Counted from the first letter of the stretch, positions 35,883 to 44,418 are shown. The stretch is DNA of 64,000 nt from Paraburkholderia sp. SG-MS1 (GCF_012275575.1 NZ_NPIH01000230.1:1-64000); one strand, 5' to 3'. Program-made: numbers and translations. Notes: generated by a model from the letters alone, not told the origin.

Positions 35883-37160
35883 ATGGAGACGGTTGAAATG
35901 CAGGCCAGGGCCGCGGCACGCTCCAGGTCGACAAGTCGTTGGGCCATCCTCGCGCTGCTGGCGCTCGGCGTGCTGATTTCTTTCGTCGACCGCACAAGCA
36001 TGTCGTCCGCGCTCGCCGACCGCGGACTGGTCGAAGAATTCGCGCTGTCGAACCTGGATCGCGGCTGGATCAACTCAGCGTTCTTCTGGTCCTACGGCGT
36101 CTTCCAGATCCCGATGGGCTGGGCGGCTGACCGTTACGGCGTGAAATGGCCATACGCAATCTGCTTCGCGCTATGGTGCGTTGCGACTGCGGCAATGGGC
36201 GCGGTGACGGCGCTCGGTGGTCTGGTAATGGCACGTCTGATCATCGGCATGGCGGAGGCGATCGTCATCCCCGCGAGCTATCGGTGGATCCGGCACAACT
36301 TCGACGAGAGCCAGAACGGTCTCGCGGTCGGCATCTTCACGATGGGCAACAAGTTCGGGCCCGCGGTCGGGGCGCCGATCGGCGCGTGGCTCATCGTCAA
36401 TTACTCATGGAAAGCGATGTTCGTTGCAACCGGCGCGATCGGCGTGCTTTGGCTGATCCCGTGGTTGCTGTGCGTGCGCAACGACCTTCCGTCGAAAGCG
36501 GAATTGAGCGCGCAAAAGCGCAGAGGCACGACGGTTTCTCTTCGCAGCATTCTGTCGAGCCCGGTCGTGTGGGGCGGCATGATCGCCAGTTTTTGCTACG
36601 GCTACTTCACGTTCTATTGCGCGAGCTGGATGCCCGCGTATCTGGTCGAACAGCGCGGGCTGTCGTTGCGCGAGTCCGGGCTGTTCACGTTCTTCAGCTT
36701 CGCCGGCATCGCGATCGTCGCGGCTCTCTCGGGATGGGTCGCCGACGTGATCATTGCGCGCGGACATAACGCGGTCTTTGTGCGCAAGGCATTCGTGATT
36801 GCCGGCTTCGTCGGCGGATGCAGCGTTCTGCTCGGCGCTTACGCCGACTCGGTGCAGACGGCGCTCTTCTGGAACGTGTTTTCACTCTCCTCGCTCGGCC
36901 TCGCCACAGCGAATGCGCTGGCCTTATCGCGCCTCACATTGATTCCCAAACAGGCGATCGGTCTCGTTACCGGCGTGCAGCAGGTAGCGACGAGTTTCTC
37001 GGGCGGAGTCGCCGCGAGTTTGTCCGGCTGGCTGCTGCACGTTGGCGGCAACTACACGCTGCCGATGCTCGTGATCTTCGTTTTTCTCCTGATCGGCGCA
37101 GCGGCGACCGCGGTTCTGCTTCGCCCCGAGTGGTCGCCGAAAGTGAGCGTCCTCGATTGA
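35883..37160 (+). CDS. MFS transporter, ACS type, paralogue of the 2.5-kb transporter
   Basis: A 425-residue 12-helix transporter: LISFVDRTSMSSALADRGL, WAADRYGVKWPYAICF, AEAIVIPASYRWIRHNFDES and HVGGNYTLPMLVIF. It is strongly similar throughout to the protein at 2544-3833. GGAG lies 9 bases before ATG 35883; an ATG 15 bases upstream has its purine stretch directly adjoining. The gene follows folB in the demethylation operon and precedes the ring-cleavage gene, so it is probably the importer for the methoxylated aromatic acid. Confidence 0.87.
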   Translation: METVEMQARAAARSRSTSRWAILALLALGVLISFVDRTSMSSALADRGLVEEFALSNLDRGWINSAFFWSYGVFQIPMGWAADRYGVKWPYAICFALWCVATAAMGAVTALGGLVMARLIIGMAEAIVIPASYRWIRHNFDESQNGLAVGIFTMGNKFGPAVGAPIGAWLIVNYSWKAMFVATGAIGVLWLIPWLLCVRNDLPSKAELSAQKRRGTTVSLRSILSSPVVWGGMIASFCYGYFTFYCASWMPAYLVEQRGLSLRESGLFTFFSFAGIAIVAALSGWVADVIIARGHNAVFVRKAFVIAGFVGGCSVLLGAYADSVQTALFWNVFSLSSLGLATANALALSRLTLIPKQAIGLVTGVQQVATSFSGGVAASLSGWLLHVGGNYTLPMLVIFVFLLIGAAATAVLLRPEWSPKVSVLD

Positions 37161-37221
37161 CCCTCGCGGCGAGCCGCAGTCCTCTGCCCTTTTCCACTCA
37201 CTCACGAAAGCACTGAAGCAC

Positions 37222-38208
37222 ATGGCGAAAATCACATTTGGCATGGCGGTCCCCCACAGCGGTATGCTCGGCCAAGCGCCGGAAGACTGGCTGAAGAACG
37301 GCGAGCGCGACCGTAACAACCCGGAACTGTGGTTTCGCAACCGGACGTGGACCTATCCTGAACTGGAAGCCCATCGCGAGGCCGCCTTCGCACCGTTTCT
37401 GACGCTCGAAGAACGCACTGCACGCGCCGCGCGCTGCCGTGCCGCGCTCGACCGCATGGCCGCTGCCTATCGCGTCGCCGACATCGACGTGGCGATCATC
37501 CTCGGCAAGGATCAAAAGGAAATCTTCACCGACTCCTCGCCGTCGATCGCCATTTATACCGGCGCAGAGGTTCATAACGGACCGCCGCAGCGCGCGGTCT
37601 ACGCACCCGACCGGCACGTCACACATCAATGCCATCCGCAACTGGCCGCTTATCTGATCGACGCCTTCAAACGCGAGAAGTTCGATCTGACCGATCTGTT
37701 CGCATGGCCGGACAACGTGTGGATGAAACCGCTGCCCAACTATCCCGTGGTCCCGCATGCATACAGCTTCGTCTACCACCAGATCATGGGAGACGAGCCG
37801 CCGCCGCACGTGCCCGTCATCATGAATTGCTTCTATCCGCCGACGCAGCCGTCGATGGCGCGCTGCATCGAGTTCGGCCGGGTGCTGCGCGATGCGCTGA
37901 CGGCCTGGCCCGAGCACATCCGGGTTGGCATCATCGCATCGGGCGGCCTGTCGCACTTCGTCAACGACGAGGAGTTCGACCATCGCATCCTGCAGATGCT
38001 CGCCGCTTACGACTACGAAGGCCTCGCCGCCGTCGACGAGCGGTCCTATCAGTCGGGCACATCGGAAATCAAGCTCTATGTAAGCGTGATGAAGGCACTG
38101 CAGGATACGGGCGCCGAGATGACGCTGGTCGACTACGTACCTTGCTGGCGCACGCCCGCGGGCACCGGCGAGGGGATGGGCTTCATGTACTGGAACGCCG
38201 CGGGTTGA
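37222..38208 (+). CDS. Class III extradiol ring-cleavage dioxygenase (LigB superfamily)
   Basis: A 328-residue protein of the LigB/DODA-type Fe(II) dioxygenases. His12 in ITFGMAVPHSGML, a further metal-ligand candidate in the VIMNCFYPPTQPSMARC region, and the catalytic His in IASGGLSHFVNDEEFDH fit the family. DVAIILGKDQKEIF and WLKNGERDRNN resemble gallate/3-O-methylgallate dioxygenases of the DesZ type, whose single-chain length is similar. Such enzymes open gallate or 3-O-methylgallate to oxalomesaconate or pyrone dicarboxylate. This fits the demethylase upstream and the LigI/LigJ-like enzymes at 7.7-9.7 kb. The exact substrate is inferred. Confidence 0.82.
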   Translation: MAKITFGMAVPHSGMLGQAPEDWLKNGERDRNNPELWFRNRTWTYPELEAHREAAFAPFLTLEERTARAARCRAALDRMAAAYRVADIDVAIILGKDQKEIFTDSSPSIAIYTGAEVHNGPPQRAVYAPDRHVTHQCHPQLAAYLIDAFKREKFDLTDLFAWPDNVWMKPLPNYPVVPHAYSFVYHQIMGDEPPPHVPVIMNCFYPPTQPSMARCIEFGRVLRDALTAWPEHIRVGIIASGGLSHFVNDEEFDHRILQMLAAYDYEGLAAVDERSYQSGTSEIKLYVSVMKALQDTGAEMTLVDYVPCWRTPAGTGEGMGFMYWNAAG

Positions 38209-38316
38209 TTTTTTTTCGGCGCGGGTGCGAACGCGTTCACTGCATTCTGGTACAACAGTGCGAGTCTCATCGGCTGACATACGCCGTTGGGAGCCGCCTA
38301 AAGCAAGGTACCCATC

Positions 38317-38739
38317 ATGAACAGCAATGGCCTGAATCTTCAGGATGTAATCGAGATCTTCGGCATGGAGCGGCATCACGCGGCGGGATGGTATTCCCCG
38401 CATTACGGCGATAGCGAGGTCGGCGGGCGTCCGAAGCTATCGTCGATGTATTACCTGTTGGCGGGTGACGAGCCGCTGCTTCTGCACAAGCTCGATGGCA
38501 TCGAGGTGTGGCACTACTACACCGGAGCACCCGCCGAAATGGTCGTCACCAACGGCGGCCATATGCGCGAAGTCAGCCTGCTCGGCTCGGATCTGCGAGC
38601 CAGCCAAAGGCCCCAGCTTGCGGTGCCCGCGCACTTCTGGCACGCCGCCCACAGCCTCGGTGAATGGACGCTGCTCGGCTGCACGATGTCGCCGGGTTAC
38701 TCGCCGCGCAGTTCTTTCGTCGTCAACACGAGCGACTGA
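38317..38739 (+). CDS. Cupin (DUF985) family protein
   Basis: A 140-residue cupin of the DUF985 (Cupin_5) family: MERHHAAGWYSPHYGD, SSMYYLLAGDEPLLLHKLDG, EVWHYYTGAPAEMVV, QLAVPAHFWHAAHSLGEWTLLGCTMSPGY. It has the conserved aromatic/His pattern of the single beta-barrel. Members have no settled function; some bind sugars or phosphates. It lies 108 bases after the dioxygenase gene and is convergent with the LysR gene (10-base gap), closing the operon. Confidence 0.82.
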   Translation: MNSNGLNLQDVIEIFGMERHHAAGWYSPHYGDSEVGGRPKLSSMYYLLAGDEPLLLHKLDGIEVWHYYTGAPAEMVVTNGGHMREVSLLGSDLRASQRPQLAVPAHFWHAAHSLGEWTLLGCTMSPGYSPRSSFVVNTSD

Positions 38740-38749
38740 GCGCGCGCGA

Positions 38750-39640
38750 TCACAGTTCGTTCCTGGCGAACCACTCGACAACGAAATCCATCAGCAGTTT
38801 GACTCTCACGGGCACCCCGGTGCCCGGCGCGATCGCGACATAAAGCGTTTGCCCGCTCGGGGTCCACGCGGGGAGCGCCGCTTTGAGCTGGCCGTTTGCC
38901 AGTACTTCACGCACCAAAGGAACGGGCAGCAGCGCGAGACCAAGGCCGCCGAGGGCTGCGTCGCGCAACGCGAAAAACGTATTGGCGGAAAAGCCCGGAA
39001 CAGGCTGATAGCGCTCCTCTTTTCCATTCTGCTCGAACTGCCACGTGTGATAGTTGAAATGAACGAGCGCGTGATGGTTCGCGATGTCGGCGGGATGGTT
39101 TAGCGGCGACGCCGACTCCAGGTAATCGGGGCTCGCGCACAGGCAATATGGAATGTCCGAAATCTTTCGCGCGAGGATTCGGCTGTCGGGAATGGGGCGG
39201 GTATGCAGTGCGATGTCGCAACCCTGTTCGAGGAATCCGTACGCGGTCTGCGCGATGCCGCCCAGTATCAGCCGAGGCCGGATGTCGGGGTGGCGTTTGG
39301 CAAATGCGGTAAGCAGCGCGGTGGCGGGCGTATGCAGCCATTTGGGACCGAGCACTGAGATCTCGCCGCGCGCCTCGGCCGCTTCGGACGACACCTGCCT
39401 GTCCATTTCATTCACGCGCGTCAGAATCTCATCGCAGAAGTGGAAATAGCGCTGCCCTGCTTCAGTTAATGACAAGGACCGCGTGGTGCGATTCATCAGG
39501 CGCACGCCGAGTTCGTCTTCGAGCGTCTGGATCTGACGGCTCACCAGCGTGCGAGAGATCCCAAGATGTTCTGCCGCGGCGCCCAGACTGCGCTGCTTGA
39601 CCGCTTCGACAAACGCCTGCATCCCGCTCATTCGGTCCAA
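38750..39640 (-). CDS. LysR family regulator of the demethylation island
   Basis: A 296-residue LysR regulator with N-terminal winged helix (MSGMQAFVEAVKQRSLGAAAEHLGISRTLVSRQIQTLEDELG) and a CrgA-like effector domain. I place the start at a TTG (39640), because AGGAG is 6 bases before it; the first ATG, 9 bases later, would be too far away, and the longer upstream reading has no site. It stands between the two transcripts that share the promoter element (ligM unit and metF), making it the leading candidate for the factor that binds that element. Confidence 0.87.
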   Translation of the reverse strand: MDRMSGMQAFVEAVKQRSLGAAAEHLGISRTLVSRQIQTLEDELGVRLMNRTTRSLSLTEAGQRYFHFCDEILTRVNEMDRQVSSEAAEARGEISVLGPKWLHTPATALLTAFAKRHPDIRPRLILGGIAQTAYGFLEQGCDIALHTRPIPDSRILARKISDIPYCLCASPDYLESASPLNHPADIANHHALVHFNYHTWQFEQNGKEERYQPVPGFSANTFFALRDAALGGLGLALLPVPLVREVLANGQLKAALPAWTPSGQTLYVAIAPGTGVPVRVKLLMDFVVEWFARNEL

Positions 39641-39906
39641 TGTCGTCTCCTGAATACTTGCTGGCTTATCGCGCCGCGAGAACCGCGACCGACGTCCGCG
39701 GTCGTTGCGCGCCAGCGCCAACATGATAGCGGCATTGGAGTTGCGCGAATCGGCTCATGGCCAATTGCCTGAACGAACAGACGAGGATACTTCCGCCGCA
39801 CGGCTTCGTCTTTGCATAAAACGTCGATTCGCTGGCACATTTTCGAGTCCGTCACGTCAGTTGCTCAGTGCGTTGAGCGGCCACGCGTACGCGAATCGAT
39901 TTGAGC

Positions 39907-39969
39907 GATTTCCGCAAGCTAAGTGTGCGGCGCACGCGCTTTTTCCTCTCACACCGGCGAAGTAAGATC
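39907..39969 (+). promoter_or_regulatory. Promoter element B, upstream of metF
   Basis: 39907-39930 repeats the 24-base block of 32069-32092 without mismatch. CGCTTTTTCC follows at 39938 with the same 7-base gap, and TAAGAT starts 26 bases after the first base of that block, matching element A. Outside these parts the two regions differ, so the shared parts are probably under selection. The distance to the first ATG (40055) is also similar to that in front of ligM. The rest of the 39641-40054 gap shows no gene. Confidence 0.65.
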
Positions 39970-40054
39970 AGCCCAACCCTTGCGCGAACGCATCAATTCG
40001 CTGCCGTGTCTTTGTAAACAAAGACGAATTCTCATCCGACAGAAAAGATCATCC

Positions 40055-40150
40055 ATGACGACTCCACAAGATGACCGGCAGCCACGATTGACGTGCGTCT
40101 CTGCCAAAACCGCTTCACTACTCCGCCGTACGACCGAGGGTGCGCGATGA
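40055..40150 (+). CDS. 31-codon leader ORF coupled to metF
   Basis: The frame from ATG 40055 encodes 31 residues (MTTPQDDRQPRLTCVSAKTA...) and stops in TGA that overlaps the metF ATG as ATGA. Its distance from promoter element B equals that of ligM from element A. A weak purine stretch (AGAAAAGA) precedes it. It could be a real leader for translational coupling or the leftover start of a gene replaced by metF. No known family. Confidence 0.4.
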   Translation: MTTPQDDRQPRLTCVSAKTASLLRRTTEGAR

Positions 40151-41604
40151 AGGCGCTGCGCCGCTGGTCGATCAACCACGCGCGCGGCCTGAGCAGCGTG
40201 TACCGCACCTTCGAACGCCTTGCCCCGCATCTCGCTCCGCTTTCGAAATGGCTCGGCTCGAACACGCTGGAGGCGATCGTGTTGCCGGTCGAACGCGCCG
40301 CCAAGCAGGCCTTCTTCAATTGCCAGATGTGCGGGCAATGCGGGCTGTCGGTGACCGGCATGGCGTGCCCGACCGGATGCGCGAAGGGCATGCGTAACGG
40401 ACCATGCGGCGGAGTTCGCGCGAACGGTCACTGCGAGGTCCAACCCGAGCGTCGCTGCACCTGGGTCGATGCGACCGAAGGCGACGCTCGCATGCTCGCC
40501 GGTCACACCGCCACCTGGTCGCAACGCGCCGCGCCACGCGACTATCGGCTGTCCGGCAAGTCGACATGGATGCCGATCATTGCGCCGATGCTGCCGAAGG
40601 GACCGCCTCCGCTTCCGGTTGCCGCGCGCGCCGCGTCTTCCTCGCCAGCATCGGCGCCGGCATATGCGAATGAACCGGCCAATCGCTTCGAGACGCTGTG
40701 CCGCGAGCGCAGCCGTTTCATCGTCACGGTCGAAATAGCCCCGCCCGACTCGGCAGACCCGCTGTCGCTTCTGAAGCGCGCCGCTGTCTTCCGGGGCCTG
40801 GCCGACGCGATCAACATCACTGACGGCGCGGGCGCCAACTGTCATATGTCGAGCACGGCGGCGAGCGCGGTATTGCTGTCGGCCGGCTATATGCCGATCA
40901 GCCAGTTCAGTTGCCGGGACCGCAACCGTATCGCGCTGCAAGGCGACGTGCTCGGGGCAGCCGCGCTGGGGATTCGTAACGTGTTGTGCCTGACGGGCGA
41001 CGACGTCTCTCAAGGCGATCATGCAGGTGCCAAACCGGTTTTCGATCTGGATTCGGTGAACCTGCTCCACACGCTGCGCGGCATGCGCGAGCGTGGCGAA
41101 TACGCGTCGGGCCGCAAGCTCGAACACGCGCCACGGCTTTTTCTCGGTGCGAGCGCCAATCCATTCGTGCCGCCTTTCGCCGAGCGCATCGGCAATCTGC
41201 AACGCAAGGTGGACGCCGGTGCGCAATTCATCCAGACGCAATTCTGCTTCGATCTGGATCTGCTCGAGCAGTTCATGCACGAGGTGCGAGCGCGCGAGCT
41301 GCACAAGCGCGCGGCGATCATCGTCGGGGTCGGCGTGCTGTCGACAGCCAAAGCATTGCGATGGATGGCCGACCATGTGCCCGGGGTCAACGTACCCGCT
41401 TCGGTGACCGAGCGCATTGGCGCGGCTAGCGATCAGCGTCTCGAAGGCAAGCGCTTCTGTATCGAGACGATTCGACGTATTCGCGACATTGAAGGCGTCG
41501 CAGGTGTCCATCTGATGGGTTACAAAAACGAGGAGGTGCTCGCCGAGATCATCGTCGAGTCGGGCTTGTGCGCCCCGATTCGAGAGCCCGCGCCGGTGGC
41601 GTGA
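40147..41604 (+). CDS. metF: Fused Cys-rich (MetV-like) and methylene-THF reductase protein
   Basis: A 485-residue two-part protein. Residues 50-110 hold eight cysteines (C59, C62, C65, C74, C78, C87, C96, C104) in NCQMCGQCGLSVTGMACPTG and MRNGPCGGVRANGHC. This is the signature of the MetV/MTHFR C-terminal Cys-rich family that serves as partner of MetF in acetogens and some methylotrophs. After a Pro/Ala linker (150-178) comes a full MetF TIM barrel: FIVTVEIAPPDSADP, INITDGAGANCHMSS, NVLCLTGDDVSQGDH, DAGAQFIQTQFCFD and GVHLMGYKNEEVLAEI. In this island it would oxidise 5-methyl-THF from the demethylase to methylene-THF. A single-chain fusion is uncommon. Confidence 0.87.
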   Translation: MKALRRWSINHARGLSSVYRTFERLAPHLAPLSKWLGSNTLEAIVLPVERAAKQAFFNCQMCGQCGLSVTGMACPTGCAKGMRNGPCGGVRANGHCEVQPERRCTWVDATEGDARMLAGHTATWSQRAAPRDYRLSGKSTWMPIIAPMLPKGPPPLPVAARAASSSPASAPAYANEPANRFETLCRERSRFIVTVEIAPPDSADPLSLLKRAAVFRGLADAINITDGAGANCHMSSTAASAVLLSAGYMPISQFSCRDRNRIALQGDVLGAAALGIRNVLCLTGDDVSQGDHAGAKPVFDLDSVNLLHTLRGMRERGEYASGRKLEHAPRLFLGASANPFVPPFAERIGNLQRKVDAGAQFIQTQFCFDLDLLEQFMHEVRARELHKRAAIIVGVGVLSTAKALRWMADHVPGVNVPASVTERIGAASDQRLEGKRFCIETIRRIRDIEGVAGVHLMGYKNEEVLAEIIVESGLCAPIREPAPVA

Positions 41605-41647
41605 GTTCATTTGACACCGCCGTTCATACGCGCGCAAACGACATAGA

Positions 41648-41662
41648 CCGGCCTTAGGCCGG
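41648..41662. promoter_or_regulatory. Perfect inverted repeat between metF and porin genes
   Basis: CCGGCCTTAGGCCGG has 6-base arms around TTA. It could end the metF transcript or be an operator for the porin gene 48 bases further on. There is no U tract. Confidence 0.4.
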
Positions 41663-41709
41663 CACAGAAGCTCAAACGACCAGCTTCGATATAAAAACAC
41701 TGGAGACAA

Positions 41710-42735
41710 ATGAAAGCGACTCTTCTCGCGATAGCGTCCGTCGTCTCGGCGTGCGTCTGTCAGAGCGCTCAGGCGCAAACGTCGGTCACCCTTTACGGCG
41801 TCATCGATAACGGCATTGAATATCAAAACGGCGGCTCAGGCGGCGTGGTGCGCGCGTCGTCGGGCGGCATGTTCGCGACCGTCTATGGACTCCTCGGTCA
41901 TGAAGACATTGGTGGTGGCGTCCACGTCAACTTTCAGTTGGAACAGGGCTTCTCCGCTGTGAACGGCGCGGCGCAAGTCGCCGGCTACGCGTTCAATCGC
42001 CTCGCATGGGTCGGCATGTCGGGCGGCTTCGGCGAATTTCGGATCGGTCGGCAGAAGAAGCCGCAGTATCTGTTTATCGACGGCGAACTCGATCCGCTCG
42101 CGGGCAAATCGATCGCTTCATCGTTCAGCGATCTCTCGGACGTCAGCGTGCGCTCGAACAATGCAATCGCCTATTTCACGCCGGCCTATCGCGGGCTTAC
42201 CGTGCAGTTCATGGTCGGCATGCGCGACGCGACCACCAGGCCTTCCAACGGTCTGCAGTTCTATAACGCGGTGTTCAAATACATCAACGGACCCTGGCAT
42301 CTTGCGGCAGGTTACGAGCAACAGGACAATGCGGCGGGCACGTCGACGCAGAAGGTATTCACGGTCGCGACGTCGTTGCGGTTGAGCGCTGCGCGTTTCT
42401 ATCTCGTCTACCACACGGAAACGCAGTCCGACCATAGCCAGAACGTCGCGATGTACACGGCGTCGGCCTCGTATCTGTTCAATCCGGCCAATGAAATCGC
42501 GGTGATGTACGGCTATTTGCATGACCGTACCGGCAACGGCAATAACGCGCAGCAGATCGGCCTCGCCTATTCGTATTTCCTGTCGAAGCGTTCGAGCATT
42601 TATGTGGCGGCCGGTCTGGTCGACAACCGCAATCAGGCCGACTTCACGCTGAACGGCGCGCAATATTCCGGGGTTCCGGTCACGCCTGGTGCGACCGCTC
42701 GCGGCATCATCATCGGGATGACGCAGAAGTTTTAA
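41710..42735 (+). CDS. Burkholderia-type trimeric porin
   Basis: A 341-residue porin with a signal peptide ending AQA before QTSVTLYGVIDNGIEYQN, the signature first strand. Further typical parts are FNRLAWVGMSGGFGEFRIGRQ and a C-terminal Phe (IGMTQKF). GGAG precedes the ATG. It follows metF in the same direction with a 105-base gap and probably forms the outer-membrane pore for the substrate of the demethylation island, paralleling the porin plus MFS pair at 2.5-5 kb. Confidence 0.9.
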   Translation: MKATLLAIASVVSACVCQSAQAQTSVTLYGVIDNGIEYQNGGSGGVVRASSGGMFATVYGLLGHEDIGGGVHVNFQLEQGFSAVNGAAQVAGYAFNRLAWVGMSGGFGEFRIGRQKKPQYLFIDGELDPLAGKSIASSFSDLSDVSVRSNNAIAYFTPAYRGLTVQFMVGMRDATTRPSNGLQFYNAVFKYINGPWHLAAGYEQQDNAAGTSTQKVFTVATSLRLSAARFYLVYHTETQSDHSQNVAMYTASASYLFNPANEIAVMYGYLHDRTGNGNNAQQIGLAYSYFLSKRSSIYVAAGLVDNRNQADFTLNGAQYSGVPVTPGATARGIIIGMTQKF

Positions 42736-42985
42736 GGGGGTGCGTTTCGGCGTTTCGACGCCTCCTGCGACGGAGGCAAGCCAACCGGCTTCGGGGCGGG
42801 CTGCAATGACATGCACACAGACGCCACCAGGCTATCAGTTTCTGTACGAAGGCGCGGTCAAAGGCGATTTCAATGAACGGGCTCGATGCCGAATTGCCGA
42901 CCATGCTGCGCTCGACCGCGATTCTCGCGTGTGTGTTGCCGCTCACGCCGCAAACCACCGGGCTGCTGAACGGCGGGACGCCCGC

Positions 42986-43375
42986 TTGCCGCTGGTGATT
43001 GATGCCCAAGACGACAAGCAGGACTGCGTGGATTGGTGGCGGTACTTTCAGCAGCAGGTTGAAGCAATCGTCGCGGTAGCCGATCCGATGGCACGCAACC
43101 GTCGCATCAATGCCGCCTAGGCAACCTTATGGCTGGATGATCGGCGCTTCCAATGGGCGGGGCTCGCGGCCTTTGCCTCGAATGAAGACACTGAGGCCAC
43201 GCGCAATTGCGGTGACGAAACGTTGAAGTTTTTCGACTGGGCGCTCACGAACGGTCAACAGGCTGCAGAAAAGCTGGACTACGTTACACTGCCTGCGGCT
43301 GTCCTCGATGAAGTCCGCACGCAATTGCGCAGCAGGATGAAAAGCTCGTCGGGCAAGGCCATTACTACGCAGTGA
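42986..43375 (+). pseudogene. Joined remnants: an unnamed protein fragment and the pstS 3' end
   Basis: One frame, broken by TAG at 43118-43120, first reads LPLVIDAQDDKQDCVDWW to LWLDDRRFQWAGLAAFAS, which looks like a piece of a Burkholderia protein I cannot name. It then turns at about 43190 into TLKFFDWALTNGQQAAEKLD, LPAAVLDEVRTQLRSRMK, SSGKAI, which is the C-terminal end of the phosphate-binding protein PstS. Neither part is complete. The 250 bases before it (42736-42985) hold no recognisable gene. The abrupt junction marks an old deletion or recombination. Confidence 0.65.
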
Positions 43376-43566
43376 CCTGCGAAGAGAGCACAGACGCACG
43401 GCCATCGAACTACATGATGGCTTTTTGCGGCCAATCGTTGTCCGGAGCAAATCCGCGCGGTGGCCTTTAGATTCAATTTTCTGCGGACAACCCGGAACTA
43501 GCGAAGGCGCACCGAGCCAACTGGTCGCACGCAATGTCACGTTCCTTAGAAGTCGCCATGGACCGG

Positions 43567-43818
43567 TCACACGAGGCTTCTTGCGCGATCCCACGGCGGC
43601 GCCAACTTCTGATCGATATAGCGCATGCCCCACTCGATTCCATCGCGCACCGCTTCCTCTTGCGTCAGCCATTCCGGCTGAACCGTTTCAGGGCGAAATT
43701 CCTTCACCGTATCTCCCGCACGGCGCACGCCCACCTTCGCTAGCCACGCGCCGTAGCCGTTCTGATCGGGCTGCACCTCAATCTCGTAGCCTCGATGACA
43801 AACTATCTGTGTTTTCAT
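43567..43818 (-). CDS. Small conserved hypothetical protein
   Basis: An 83-residue protein: MKTQIVCHRGYEIEVQPDQN, WLAKVGVRRAGDTVKEFRPE, WLTQEEAVRDGIEWGMRYIDQ. It has a compact alpha-beta look with conserved aromatic and Arg residues and resembles short Burkholderia hypothetical proteins. No signal peptide or membrane segment. It lies among debris and may be one of the few intact genes there. Confidence 0.6.
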   Translation of the reverse strand: MKTQIVCHRGYEIEVQPDQNGYGAWLAKVGVRRAGDTVKEFRPETVQPEWLTQEEAVRDGIEWGMRYIDQKLAPPWDRARSLV

Positions 43819-44418
43819 CAGTTGCCCATGGACCTGTTCAGGTTACGGCGTCGTTCCGCAGAACGAACTCGGTGCGCACGTCTTCGACGATGCGCCGGAT
43901 CTCGTCGGCAAAGTCGGTGCCGTCCTTGTTGAGCGGCAACCTATCCCAGTTCCTGCCCGCGGCATCGGGCGGATGCCGCTCGGGCGTTGGTATGTGCACG
44001 TGCAAATGCGTCCGGCACGTCCGCGCTTACTATTGCCACGCGACCTTGCGTTTCGTCACGGATCCGCTCGGCGGAGCAGACGGTCTTCTCCGCCATGGGC
44101 GTCTTCATCGCGACGGGCTGCGTGGCTTTATGTTCGAGCGCACACAGCCGGCCCTCAAGCCGGCATGGGCGGAATGTTTGCGCGGCATATTTGCACCATG
44201 CGCGCGTTCGAGTGCTCGATGGCGCCGCCGCAGATTCGGCAACCGTAGATCCATTCCGCGTCGCGCGCACGATAAGCTTCCTCTCCATCGCCCCCGGTCT
44301 GGCAAGCGCTCCCGCGTCGAAGGCGCCTCGAGTGCAGAGCGCCGGAAGCAGACGCTCTGCACCGTTTCGGGCCGAATCCCCGTCTCGGCAAAACGTAAGG
44401 CCGCTTTGATGGCGCTAC
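43819..44418. other. 600-base stretch of probable gene debris
   Basis: Overlapping short frames on the minus strand change over repeatedly. One contains WIYGCRICGGAIEHSNARM, a CxxC zinc-ribbon-like piece, and another starts MSSAIKAALRFAETGIRPE, but none continues into a recognisable domain. I read it as a decayed gene, not an active one. Confidence 0.4.

Noticed and set aside
39949..41826. A 625-codon open frame antisense to metF
   Set aside because: It mirrors metF codon structure in high-GC DNA, has no domain and no ribosome binding site, and covers the promoter element and the porin start.
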